From: Chaenocephalus aceratus
Lineage: Eukaryota > Chordata > Actinopteri > Perciformes > Channichthyidae
NCBI GenBank assembly: GCA_023974075.1
Contig: CM043798.1
Span: 682,001-746,000 of the forward strand
DNA: 64,000 bases
Direction of reading: 5' to 3'
Part shown: positions 13,319 to 26,400 of the stretch, piece by piece
Layout: each line of letters opens with the position of its first letter
How positions within the stretch are numbered: the first letter of the stretch is position 1
The notes under the pieces: model-generated
The model's database searches: none
Told to the model about the DNA's origin: nothing
What the model saw: only the letters and a program-made list of their open reading frames with translations
Made by a program: the position numbers and the translations under genes

Positions 13319-13796
13319 CAATATCGCATCATCATTTTATTTCGGCAACATTGAAATTGCAGATTTCTGATGACCTGGAGTTATAGGTAGCTTGTTGTTC
13401 CTGGTTCCACATGTGTCCCACATTGTTCAGACTCGGATACAAACTGTAGTGCTAGCAGTGCTCAACAGAAATGGCTGAACTCAAGTTACGGCTTCTCAGT
13501 TGTAGCACTCAACAAGCTTAACTACCCATGGTGCATTTATTGTTCTGTATCGTGTCTGTCCGATGATCAGGAGCTGCTGGCTGTTGTGATTTGCATTTCA
13601 GAAGGCAAACTTCAGGAACACCAGCAGATAAAGCTTGAACTCCCCACAGCCATTTCAGTCACATCTGAAAGGGCCTTTGTTGTCACTTGTGTGGCCTATT
13701 GTGTATGTAAAAATCAGAAAGCCTTTTGTGTGGCTTTCAACAAACACTGAGGAGGATTCATGGACCACGCATGTAGCCCGGCCCCATACTCAACAG

Positions 13797-15895
13797 CAGA
13801 GCCAGCACGACCCATTAAGCGACATAAGCGGCCGCTTTGGGCCCCGCAGCCATTAAGGGGCCCCCTAGCAAAAAAATTAATAATTAAATGTACAGTGGGG
13901 CAAAAAAGTATTTAGTCAGCCACCAATTGTGCAAGTTCTCCAACTTAAAAAGATGAGAGAGGCCTGTAATTTTCAACCTAGGTATACCTCAACTATGAGA
14001 GACAAAATGAGAAAAAAAAATCCAGAGAATCACATCGTCTGATTTTTAAAGAATTTATTTGCAAATGATTGTGGAAAATAAGTATTTGGTCAATAACAAA
14101 AGTCCATCTCAATACTTTGTTATAAACCCTTTGTTGGCAATGACACAGGTCAAATGTTTTCTGTAAGTCTTCACAAGGTTTTCACACACTGTTGCTGGTA
14201 TTTTGGCCCATTCCTCCATGCAGATCTCCTCTAGAGCAGTGATGTTTTGGGGCTGTCGCTGGGCAACACGGACTTTCAACTCCCTCCAAATATTTTCTAT
14301 GGGTTTGAGATCTGGAGACTGGCTAGGCCACTCCAGGACCTTGAAATGCTTCTTATGAAAAGCCACTCCTTCGTTGCCCGGGCGGTGTGTTTGGGATCAT
14401 TGTCGTGCTGAAAGACCCAGCCACGTTTCATCTTCAATGCCCTTGCTGATGGAAGGAGGTTGTCACTCAAAATCTCACGATACATGGCCCCATTCATTCT
14501 TTCCTTTTCACGGATCAGTCGTCCTGGTCCCTTTGCAGAGAAACAGCCCCAAAGCATGATGTTTCCATCCCCATGTTTCACAGTAGGTATGGTGTTCTTT
14601 GGATGCAAGTCAGCATTCTTTCTCCTCCAAACAAGTCTAGTTGAGTTTTTACCAAAAAGTTCTATTTTGGTTTCATCTGACCATATGACATTCTCCCAAT
14701 CCTCTTCTGGATCATCTAAATGCTCTCTAGCAAACTTCAGAATGCAACAGAGGCAAGACACCAGACCAACCAGAGAGTTGAATAGAAATAAACACCTGTT
14801 TTATTGGCTGACAGGTACCTATCCTGTGAGCTGTGACAATGTTTCAAATAAACAGTCAGTCGGACTCAGTTTTTGGAGATGGACATAAGAACATTTTTTC
14901 TTAAAAAATACGACAATTCTCAAGTGGTGGCTCACACAACAACCCCAGAGCCACCACTTGAGCCAGGTAAACAATGTATGGTAAATGTCAGTAAACTTCC
15001 AAGTTATGCGAACATGTAAGCAAAGCATAAATTACAGCTCCGTTGACGTTACTTTGAATCGTGGGGGTAAGCTAAACCGTTAGCAAGTAGCTATAGCCAG
15101 ATATATTAAATAAACACTTTGTCATACAATCTAAATGTAATGTTTTTTAGCGTTACCTGGTGATTTCAAAGAAAGCTCTCTGGGAAATGTTGACTTACTG
15201 TTCGACATGAAGCTAGAAGCTACCTTACAGTACACAGTTAATCCGGAGTCCTGTCAAAGTGTTTCATAGTTAGCTTAGCTAAGCATCAACCTAGCACCGA
15301 AATATATGGATGTGATCTGACAGTATTTCTGAGAGGTAGGCCATCAAGTTACTTTAGCCGGGCCGGCTAACATGAGTGGTCGTGCTTTTTGCAGTAGTAC
15401 GGCTTCCACAGATGACATTTGTTATGGATTTTTTGTCAAAGCACTTAAGATATTCATTGCTATCGGGATGTTAAGAGCATTCCATGGAATATAACAAAAA
15501 GTGTATCTCGAGCCGGTTTCTCAAACTTACCTACCCCACGTTTTAAGTGATTTGTAAAATATCCATAAAGAAAAATCTGTTTACAGTTCTGTATCATATG
15601 GGTGTTGAGAGATGTGTCCATAGATCTCTTAATTTTGCTCTCAAAGTGCACCAGATTGATGCTTTTAACTTCAATATTTCAAAGAAAATCTTCCCGGGGG
15701 AGCATGCCCCCGGATCCCCCTAGAGGAGGTTAGGTCCACAGTGTTTACATGCTTATTTATACAATATGTGTGCTAATGCTAACATCATAAGACAAAAGTT
15801 GGTTCCGTGTTTTGTGTAGTGAGAACGCGCTAGAGTGAGGGGGGCCCCCAAGCCAAAGCTCGCTTAGGGCCCCCAAAAGTCTAGGACCGGCCCTG
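13797..15895. mobile_element. hAT-like element containing a Tc1 insertion
   Basis: Left end CAGAGCCAGCACGACC, right end ACCGGCCCTG, with a perfect 8-bp duplication CTCAACAG (13789-13796 and 15896-15903). Subterminal GGGGCCCCC blocks lie at both ends. 15541-15740 repeats the module found at 4231-4445. The Tc1 copy lies at 13893 to about 14760. The remaining interior shows no recognisable gene. Confidence 0.82.
13893..14762 (-). mobile_element. Tc1-like transposon, truncated, broken transposase
   Basis: The outer terminus CAGTGGGGCAAAAAAGTA follows TA, as expected for Tc1/mariner. The minus strand encodes the DD34E catalytic core: [13 protein letters not shown] (first Asp), [11 protein letters not shown] (second Asp) and [11 protein letters not shown] (Glu). 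The frame shifts by one base near 14366 between KEWLF and KKHFKVLEW. The N-terminal paired-like DNA-binding domain and the other inverted repeat are absent. Confidence 0.93.
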
Positions 15896-15903
15896 CTCAA
15901 CAG

Positions 15904-17265
15904 TTAACCTGAACTACGTTATTTCTGTGGTTCATCACCGCAGAGTGAGACGGTTAGATAGATTGTGACAGTAATTTCTGGAACTGTTTAAAACTTAAAA
16001 ACCTTACTATTATCCTTCGTCCAACTTTGATGGCCTCTTAAACTTGAACTTTTTAAATATAATTTGAATCTATAGTAAAACCACGTTGCTCTGAATGTCA
16101 TATAATGAGCAAACTGTCAGCCTGGAGAGGATCATTAATCGGCCCTCAAATATAACTTTCACATACATATTTATTTACTCCGTCTGCCAAGCCTCTCCTT
16201 TGGCATTTCATGGATAGGAATATTGGATAACTGGAATCATCCTCGATAGTTTGTCATGTATTTTTTTTTTTTAAATAAATACTTCCCCAGTCAAAGTTTG
16301 ATCATATCTGAACACTGTCAAGGTTGGGGAAAATAGGACCCAAATGCAGTTAAAAAATACAAAAAGGTTTGGTTAACAAAAAGCGAACTTTATTCCAAAA
16401 AAAGCAGAAGACATGAAAAACAAGAAACTAATTAACAAAAACAAAACTGGGGAGCACGACAGACGGGAACAAACTTACAGGCGGGAACAGGCAGGAGACA
16501 TGGACTAGCAAAGACGAACATAGGCGAGGCAGGGAACAAGGACATGAAGAGACAAGGTAGCATGGACATGGAGCACAGGGGAAGACAAGACCAAATACAC
16601 AGAAGGGTAATCACACGACAAGACACAGCTAGGCAGGGGAGGCAGAAACACAAGGGCAACAGGTGAACACAATCAGACACACCAGGGAAACTGACGACAG
16701 GGAGGCAAACACAGGAAGCAGGACCAGACAAGACACAAGGAGGAAAACATTTCAAAATAAAAAAGGTGGAAGATGAAAACAACAAATCCAAAACCATGAC
16801 AAACAGTGCTTCCCAACCTGGGGTTCAAGTCCCCTAGATCTCCAAAGCGATGGGTCAAATGCAGTGAAACCGTTTCGTTACATAGAACCTGTACTACGTA
16901 ATGACAATAAGTTGAATCTTCTTCAATTACAGACTGTGCATCTTGTGCGATAAACACATATCGCAATGTGCAATATAGACACTTTTCTTGCAATACTGTG
17001 CAATAATCACCTTTTATCTGAAAAACCTACATTGTAATAAATGCCCCAAAAATGTTTTAATGTCTCAACACACCTAATATGTTGCCTGTCTTAAGTTATT
17101 TGTCTTTATTTTTATTCTATTTTACCTAATGTGTACTTTTCTTCTCTATATTTAATTAGTTAAGCTTATTCTTTATTATTGCATGCCCTTGTTTACCTGA
17201 TTTGCCACTTTTTGCTGTAACACTGTACATTTCTGTCCCCTCTTCATTTCTTTCTCCTTCCTCAG
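15904..17265. other. intron 1, 3' part; one purine-rich repeat
   Basis: 16315-16800 begins AAGGTTGGGGAAAATAGGAC and is strongly purine-rich on the + strand, ending CAAAACCATGAC. It looks like a dispersed repeat but termini are unclear. 17200-17265 supplies the polypyrimidine tract and acceptor of picalm exon 2. Confidence 0.4.
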
Positions 17266-17408
17266 ATTTAATTCAGTGCACAAATGAGATGAATGTGAAC
17301 ATCCCTGAGCTGGCTGACACCCTGTTCGAGAGGACCACCAACACCAGCTGGGTTGTGGTGTTCAAGTCCCTCACCGCCACACACCAACTGATGGTCTACG
17401 GCAATGAG
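17266..17408 (+). CDS. picalm: picalm coding exon 2 (ANTH domain)
   Basis: Acceptor TCCTTCCTCAG, donor GAG|GTCAGT. The first two bases (AT) complete a Tyr codon begun in the unseen previous exon, matching the family's ...HLDY-LIQ junction. It encodes [20 protein letters not shown] through HQLMVYGNE, part of the ANTH helical bundle. No exon encoding the N-terminal MSGQS-type sequence was found upstream in the window. Confidence 0.95.
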
Positions 17409-20400
17409 GTCAGTACCTACAGCTGTTCTCCACATTTCCTGATTTGGATGGAAATAAACTTTATTTTCATTTGACAGTGTATGAGATTATTATTATCTCA
17501 AAGTATCATGCTACATGCTCTAGTTAACAGAGTGACACTCTTCATTGCTTAACAGTTATATATATACGGTGGCTGAGAAGTGCAAATGAGAATTACAAAG
17601 TGTGAAACGTTTTTTTTTACACTTTTACAAGAACTGAGACAAATTCACAAGTCCCGGCACACTTTAACAAACTAGATAATCAAACCGAAAAAGGAATGTC
17701 CATCATACCGGAAGTCACGTGCAAGTTATTGAGACAAACTTAAAGTGCACCTATCATGCTATTTTTAGGCAATAGCATAGGTCTCAAATATATAAAAAAA
17801 CATGTCTATGAAGTGCTCAAAATACCAAACAGATCACCCATTCTAGCCCAAGACCCCAGGAAGTGCGCCGGACTCTGATGAAAATATTCCTTGTGTCCAA
17901 TTTCCGTATCAGTCCGTGACGTCACTGGGCCCAGAAAGACTTTTCCCCATTGACTAACATTGGGAAAGAGACGTCTGTAAATCTGTGGATATTTTTTTTT
18001 AACTAAATAAACTATCCAGTATGAACTATTGTATAGCCCTTATTAGAATAATTCGGTCCTTAAAGTTATAAAATGCACTAAAAGCCAAATCTAGATTTAT
18101 TTTCTGTCTCTATTCATTCTACTGAGCCGAGAGTGGGAGCTCGGGGGGCGGGGCTTAAGGGGTGCATGCTCTGTGAGCGCACGTACGGGTTCTTCTGCTC
18201 TGACAGCTAGGCATGATGGGTAATCTGTGACGTTTCGCTCTCTCAAAAGTTGGGCCATTTTGTCCTCATGCGCCAATGAGCAGCTCTCATAGGAAAGAAC
18301 GAGTCCCCGCCTCCGACGCTCTATCCAGTTCTTATTATACATCCATGCTCTAGCCATGCCTCATATCCCTCTATTTCACTTCCTGTTGCAAAAGTGCTGA
18401 TTTTGGGTATACAGCTTTAAAAAAAATAAAAAATTGATAACAAATAAAAAAGGAGGGGGCTGAGCTCATGTGGGACCCCGCAGCTACTGTCTAAATTAAA
18501 TACTGCCGTGATGACACACCATATCATGGATTATCAAGGATTATCTCTGAAACAGTCTGGAGCTCAAAGGCTTTCTCTCTTGCCGGTTATACCACAAGGT
18601 GAGTTACTTTTTATTCCCTGCTTCTTCACACACATGCACAGGTTAGCGATGCTAATGTAAACACCGACCATATTACGCCCAAAACAGTCGTGCATTGTTT
18701 TTGTTTTAGTTTTTACAAATCTATTTATTTCATTATAGTGTACAGTAATTGATGCCATTTCATTTATATTGTAATATCACAGTACACTCACTACACTCTC
18801 CCCTCCCTCCCTCCACCCGCACATGCCCACACGGGCGAAAAAATACGTATCAATATAACTTAAACAACAGAGCCATGAAAATAAACATAAAACGAAAAAA
18901 AAAAAATAATAATAATTATACAATACAGCGACAACACCACAACTAGTATTTCCGGCCGTCAGGAAAAATAGCCACAGAGTGCACCATTCCATCACTAGTC
19001 ATATCTCAGATATATTTTCCATATAAGAAAACAATGGCAACCACAGAGCTTGAAAGATATGTCCACGATTACATTTTTCCAATGTCATTTTCTCCAGAGG
19101 TAAAACATGTGTTATCTGATCGATGAGAAGTTTAAATGTTGGAGGACGTTCATTCTTCCAGATAAAAGTACCGTACTTTTCGGACTATAAACCGCGACTT
19201 TTTTCCCCATTTTTTTTTTTTTGTACAGCTAACGGCCACTAGGGAACCTCCTAAATCTATGGATTTTACAGGTAAAATTAACCACCTTTAACACTATGGG
19301 CTCTATGACCGGTCCGCGCCCGCCACCTTTAAGCGGCGGGCTCCAGCAGGAAAAGCTGGAGGTCGGAAAAGAGTGAGACAGGTAGCGCGCCAAAGTAAAA
19401 GTGGAACTGAGAGACAGAACGAGAGCAAGACAGACGGACAATTTAGCTGCTGCGGCTCATATGCAGGTGCGCTTTATAGTCCGAAAAGTACGGTATACAT
19501 TTATTGACAAAATATGTTATTGTAATTAGTATTCTGTAATGTTTGGGGTTCAGTTTAAAGTTTGGAATGTCATTTAACAGGAAAAAAACATGGATTTGGG
19601 CTAATTTCGATGTCTAAAACGGCTTTTGTGAGAGCATGAATCGAATCCCAGAAATGTTTCAATCCCAAAACAGATGCATACATATATTTGTCTTCCTCCT
19701 TTTACTTTACATCTCGGACATTTTGGAGAGTTTTCTTTGGAACTGTTATGCATCTTTATGGGTCTGAGGTCAAATGTGTTGATACATTTAAAGTTTGCTT
19801 CTTTGATTTTATTGCTTGTGAATGTAAAATGTGTTCTTTCACAAATATTCAGCCAAGTAGTTTCATCTATCTGTATCCCTAAGTCCTTTTCCCAGATCTG
19901 TTTTTAAGTTAGAAAGGATGACTGAGCTCTTTTAGAAAAAACTGCATTAAATTCTCTAAGGTTACCTTTGATCGTGCTCGATGACATCAATATCTCCTCC
20001 TCTTCCAACAATCCCGATCTTAATTTATTGCTTTTAATAATTGAATGGATCACATTCCTAACTTGCAGGTATCTGAGCAAAACCTTATTTGAAATGTCAT
20101 ATTCTGCTCTTAAATCATTAAATGATTTCAATGTTATATCTTTGTGGAACAAATGTTTCAATTGCTTTATACCTGCTTTCGTCCATTTGTTTGTATTGAT
20201 TGACAGCAAATATTTGCTAAGATCAGGATTGTTCAAAATAGGAGAAAAGACTGAAATACCAGGGTTAACATGAACTTTCTTTGAACAGTCCCTCCAGGCT
20301 AAAAGTGTATTGACCACTGTAAAACATTTGGCCATATTTTTCACCTTATTGAAATCTTTAACAAATATAAGAGTTTCCACTGGCAACGGGTCAAAGATAT

Positions 20401-23400
20401 TGGCTTCTATCTGAACCCATGAATCCTTTCTTCCCAGAGACCAAGACAGTACATTTCTTAATTGAGCCGACCAGAAGTAGTGTTGAAAGTTGGGAAGTCC
20501 AAGACCCCCCATAGTTTCTGGTTTCATAAGGGTAATGAACTTGATTCTTGGTTTTTTTATTACACCAGATACATTTTGAGATGTGTCTATTGAGAGATTT
20601 AAAATAGTCAGCGGACATGGCAACATTTGAAAAAGAAAATTACATCTCGGTAGAATATTCATTTTTATGACATTGATTCTTCCTAGCAGTGATATTGGTA
20701 ATGTGGACCATTTAGATACATCCTGATTGATTTTGTCAATGAGCGGATTGTAATTCTCTTTAAACAGATTATCCAGGTGTGGTGTTATATTTATTCCTAT
20801 GTATTTAAAGCCACCTGGGGACAAATTAAAAGAACAAGACTTTTCCAAATTTGCTGTTGGCGTCATATGTAAGAAACACGCATTAGATTTCTTAAAATAA
20901 ATGTTATATCCTGAGTACCTTCCAAATTGCTCCATCGTGTCGTGCAGATGTGGTACTGAATGTTCTGGGTCTGTTAAGTAAAGAATGATATCGTCAGCAT
21001 ACAGGGACATTTTGTGTTCATCGTTAATCTTCACTCCTTTAATACTTATGTTGTCTCGCACACATGGCACCAGTGGTTCAATTACAATTGCAAAAAGCAA
21101 AGGTGACAGAGGACATCCCTGTCTTGTCCCCCTTGTTAGTGGAAACAAATCTGAGGAACTGCAGTTAGTAATAACCGCTGCTTCAGGATTTTTATAAATT
21201 GATTTGACCCACTCTATGAACCGAGAGCCCATATTTAATCTGTTCAAGATAGCAAAAAGAAAGTTCCACTCAACCCTGTCAAAAGCCTTCTCGGCATCTA
21301 AAGAAAGAAGCAGAGATGGCCTCTGACAGGTGTCCAAATGGTTTATAATATTCTCCTTATATTATCAGAAGAATATCTGCCCTTGACAAAACCTGTTTGA
21401 TCAGGACTAATTAGTTTAGGTAAAATAATTTCCAGTTGTTTTGCTAATAATTTGGTGATAATCTTATAATCATGATCCAAGAGGCTTATAGGTCTAAATG
21501 AAGAACAATTCAAGGGGTCTTTCCCATCTTTATGTAGCACAGTAATAAAGGCAAGATTCATTGAGGCATCGGGCATTGTTTCTGATGGCAACATATTTAT
21601 GTATAAAAGACATTAAAAAGTGCATTTTGCATGATAGGTCCCCTTTTAAGTTTGTTTTGGCTGAAAGACCACCGGTACCTATGGACGGTAGGCCTACGAT
21701 TAACTGGTCGTTAAACATGTTTTGTCAGTTTTGTGGAAACCACCTGGGCCAAGTGACACGGTTTTGCTCATCACAATGTACTTTCTCGGTTCACCAAGTA
21801 GGACGTGAAGCTGTGCCTTTTACGCATCGCCTTCGCTGTGTTTACCTTCATTAGAACAGCTAAAGAGCGACTGCATGATGCTACGTTTTAACCACACACA
21901 CCTCTACACACACATCCACACACACTGGTGCCGATCTACAAACCCATCTGGAGAAATGTGAAATGTTGGACAGAGGAAAGCATTGCCACCTCACAGGCAT
22001 GTTGGACTGCACGGATTGGGATGTGTTTTATAGATCATGCTCTGATCTCAATGAACTGACGTCAACTGTCTCATCCTACATATCATTTTGTGTGGAGTCT
22101 AACATTCCTTGTAAAGACATTACCGTCTTCCCTAATAATAAGCCGTGGGTCACGAAGGAACTAAAGAAGTGTTAAATAAATAGAAAGAAACGTATATTTT
22201 ATACTGGAAACAGTCAGGACAACAGCGTGTAAAGCAGGAGAACCAGACCGCAGTTCATTTCCTCATATTCCAAACGAGAAATTACGGTAGCAAATCACCC
22301 GGTTCTTTAGGACAAGAACTATAATGGGGATACAAACCGGAGGAACCAGGCATGGCGGGAGGTGGCAAGAGACAGTGGGGGAACTGGTAGGGTTTCGCCT
22401 GTTTTGGGGAGTTTATATAATAGATAGATTAGATAGATCATATATAAGATCTTATATATATAGAATAGATAGATCTATCTATATATAGATAGATAGATTA
22501 TATCTATATATACGATATATCTATAGATATCTCTATATCTAGATCTATAGATAGATAGATAGATAGATATATCTATATATACGATTAGATCTCATAGATC
22601 TATATATAGATATATCTATAGCTTATATCTATATCTAGATCTATCTATCTATCTATCTCATCTATATATCTCTATCTATATATATATAGATCTATAACTA
22701 TATATATAGATCTATATCTATATATATATATATATAGATATATATATCTCTATATATATAGATCTATATATCTATATATATATATATATATATATCTCTA
22801 TCTATATAGATACTATCTATATATATTATATATCTCTATATATATGATATATATCTATATATATATAGAATATATATCTCTATCTATATATATATCGATC
22901 TATATATATATATATATAGATCTATATATCTATATATATATATATATATATATCTCTATCTATATATCTATATATCTATATATATATATATATAGATATA
23001 TCTATATCTATCTATCTAATCTATATATATATATATATAGATAATATATATATATATATAGATATATATTGCTCGTATAAAATCCCCGGGGTTTTTTGCT
23101 TTGTATGTCGGGGCGGGAGATTCATGTGATTGGTTGTTGGTCGCAAAAATCCGCAAGCTGTCAGACACGCCCAGCTCCAAGATTTTCAAGATTTTTGAAA
23201 AGCTGCCTTGTGGACGTACCGTTAGTCTCTCTCACCTATCTCAGACATAGTCATTGAACAGGATGCTGTTAGGAATCTCTTAAAACAAGTCGATATTAGG
23301 AAGGCCCCAGGTCCTGACCATATATGTGGGCGTACACTCCAGTATTGTGCTAGCGAACTCTGTGGTGTTTTCCAGCATATCTTCCAACTGTCACTTGAGA

Positions 23401-26400
23401 ATAGCCAAATTCCTGATATGTGGAAATCCTCAACTGTAATTCCCATCCCTAAGAAGCCTCATCTTAAAGTCCTAAACGACTTCAGACCGGTGGCTTTAAC
23501 GTCGGTAATGAAAATGTTTGTCGTAGGAGGTGAGCTTGATCCTCTCCAATGTGCGCATCAGGCAGGGAGAGGCGGAGAGGAGGCAAAGCTTCTTATACTG
23601 CACAAACACCTTGAAAAGCCCACGCCAGGCTTTTGTTTGCTGACTTTTCTTCAGCATTGAACACAATGCAGCCGGACCTCCTGGTGGAGAGCCCATCATG
23701 TCATTTTAAACTGCTGATCAACTTGTTTTATGGATTTTAAACTTTCTAACTAATAGAGAGCAGAAGGTGTCTGTCAACGGACGCCTCTCTGACTCTGTCA
23801 TCACTTCCACGGGCTCGCCTCAAGGATGCGTTCTTTCGCCCCTACTTTTTATAATGTACACTGATAAATGCAGGAGCATGCAAGACAACAGCTACCTGGT
23901 TAAACTCTCTGAAGACACCGCCCTCTTGTCCTCCTTAGGGCTCAGAATCAGGAGCGTGCTCTTGCCGATTTCATTTCCTGGTGCGACGACAGTTCTCTGG
24001 ATTTAAATGTCTCTAAAACCCAGGAACTGATCATTGAATTTAGACGTCACAAGGATGTTCCTAAGGAGTGCATCGTACACAATGACAAGGTAGAAATTGT
24101 CACATCATACAAATACTTGGGCACCATTTTCGATGACCACCTCACATTTGATGTGAATACTGAGTGTGTTGTGAAGCGGGGTCAACAGAGGATGCACCTT
24201 CTTCGCAAACTGAACTCTTTCTCTGTCAGGCCTTTCATTCTTTGTCGTTTTTACCAAGCATTCATTCAGAGCCTTATTTGTTTTTCTCTTATCTGCTGGT
24301 TCCATAGCCTCACACTGAAAGACAGGAACAGCCCGAACAGCACGTTAAGACCTGCTCCAAGGTCATCGGCGTGAAAGGGAGAGACTTAAATTCCTTCTGT
24401 AACCAACAGATTCTGCGGAAAGCAGAGAGCATTCTGAACTCTCCAGGTCGCGTACTCTCCAGGTCATGTACTTTCACATGAATTCCATCTGTTGCCATCA
24501 GGGCGTAGATATGCTCTACCTGATCAAAGGACTAATCACTTTTCTAAATCATTCATCCCTTCTGCACTCAAACTTTTAAATTCTTGAAAAGGCTTTTAAC
24601 TTGATTATTTATATATTCTAATGAAGATAAACACAGCGAAGGCGGTGCATAAAAGGCACAGCTCCACTTCCTACTTGGCGAACCGGTAACTTTCTTGTGC
24701 GCACGAGAAAGTATATCGTGATGAGCAAAACCATGTCACTTGGCCCAGGTGGTTTCCACAAAACGGACCTAACATGTTTAACGACCATAAACACACTTAT
24801 ACCGTCCATAGGTACCGGCGGTCTATCCACCAAAACAAACTTAAGTTTGTGTCAATCACTTGCACGTCACTTCCGGTATGATGGACGTTCCCTTTCCGGT
24901 TTGATTCTCTAGTTTTTGTTAAAGTGTTTCGGCAAATGTTAAAGTGTTTCGGGACTTGTAAATTTGTCTCAGTTCTCATAAAAGTGTTTCGCTAATGTAA
25001 TTTTTTCTTAATAAAATGTAATTTTGTCTTATAAAATGTAAATTTGTCTCTAGCTTTGTAAAAGTGTTTCGCATCTTGTTAATTTGTTTTTGTTAATGTT
25101 AAATTGTTTTTTCTTTGTTAAAGTGTTTCACACTTTGTACTTCTCAGCCACCGTATATAACCTATAGAGGTTCTATTCTGTCTATTTGCAGAGATTTATA
25201 CAGTATCTGGCTTCAAGGAACACACTGTTCAACCTCAGCAATTTTCTGGACAAAAGTGGCCTACAAGGTATGTTGCCAACACTGTACACACTATGCAACA
25301 ATACACTTTTGAATATTTCTTGATTGTGTCGTGACAATAATCATAACCCCTCACTTGTTTTGTTTTGAATGCAGGATATGATATGTCGACGTTCATCAGG
25401 AGGTATAGCCGCTACCTGAACGAGAAGGCTGTGTCCTACAGACAAGTCGCTTTTGACTTCACTAAAGTGAAAAGAGGGTGAGAAGCTTTCCCTGCAACAG
25501 TATGGGCTGTGTGTGATGTTGCCCCTGAGCCACAGAGCATCATCATGTTCCAGGAACATGAAACCAGCAAGGAGATCGGCACAGGCAGGGCTGAGTGATG
25601 CGCAAAAAGAACATTGTAGTTGTTGTATTCCTTTAAAATACATCATATCAGTTTTGTTAAGAGTTGCAAAAGCTAAACAGATAACTTCTACAACTCCATT
25701 GAGGATGGGGGGTCCTGTCTTTCCTTTAGTTGATGTTAAAGCCGAATACTGATTATTTAGAATCTATTACTTTAGTTTTCACTCTGTCCTGCTGCGGTGT
25801 CAAACACAACTCTTCACTAACACTCCTCATTATGCTCCATGACTCTAATGCAGCCATGTCCTCTTACCAGAGGTGTGGACTCGAGTCACATGACTTGGAC
25901 TCGAGTCACCAATTTGATGACTTTGGACTCGACTTGACAAAATCACAAAACACTTGCGACTCGACTTGGACTTGAACACCAATGACTCGGGACTTGACTT
26001 GGACTTGAGCCTTCTGACTTGAGGTGACTTGATAATTTAATTCAGAGGTCTCCAACACGCCGATCGCGAGCTGCCGCTATAAGAGCAGTCGGGGAGAGCA
26101 GAATCTCCAGCCGCTGAAACTCTTGCTGTGAATCTTTGCAGGCAGGGGCGGGACTTTATTTTTGCTGAGCCACCATGCGGCCAATCATATGCGAGGACAC
26201 ACTAGGATCATACCATTATGTGAAAGAAGGGTGGGGGGCAGGTGTAGTGGTACAAGTCAGCTACACAGAGCGTCAGAGAGATGGGGGAGCCGGATTTAAA
26301 TGCAAGCGCGTCGGAAAAAGTCAAGAAAAAAGAAGCAGCGTCTGCTGCTTTTCAATGATATTGGAGAAAGCAAAGCTGAGTGCAGGATTTGTAAAATGAA

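Larger units (their letters stand above)
18710..21594 (-). mobile_element. L1-type LINE, 5'-truncated
   Basis: Minus-strand retrotransposon. The coding part is 19904-21594. Non-coding 3' sequence appears to continue to about 18.7 kb, interrupted by the MITE at 19171-19493. The 5' end is cut at about 21594 within the reverse transcriptase domain, so the endonuclease and ORF1 are missing. Confidence 0.85.
17744..21645. mobile_element. TTAA-flanked element carrying an L1 LINE
   Basis: Left end AGTGCACCTATCATGC, right end GCATGATAGGTCCCCTT, flanked by TTAA at 17740-17743 and 21646-21649. The uninterrupted target survives in the other arm of the host element near 24840 (CAAACTTAAGTTTG), which confirms TTAA as the duplicated site. 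This suggests a piggyBac- or Kolobok-type element. The interior is mostly the L1 copy. Confidence 0.85.
17567..25153. mobile_element. 7.6-kb inverted-repeat element filling a picalm intron
   Basis: Outer termini CGGTGGCTGAGAAGT (17567) and ACTTCTCAGCCACCG (to 25153) are each bordered by TATA. Long inverted arms: 17567-17743 plus 21646-21860 pairs with 24617-25153. The right arm has extra copies of an AAAGTGTTTCG/TAAATTTGTCTC subrepeat (24910-25135). The left arm is interrupted by a TTAA element. The space between the arms is largely a Rex1-like LINE and an AT-rich microsatellite. No transposase recognised. Confidence 0.85.

Noticed and set aside
18097..18357. 86-codon minus-strand frame with [19 protein letters not shown]
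   Set aside because: It falls inside the interior of the TTAA-flanked element, resembles repeat sequence common in fish and has no recognisable domain.
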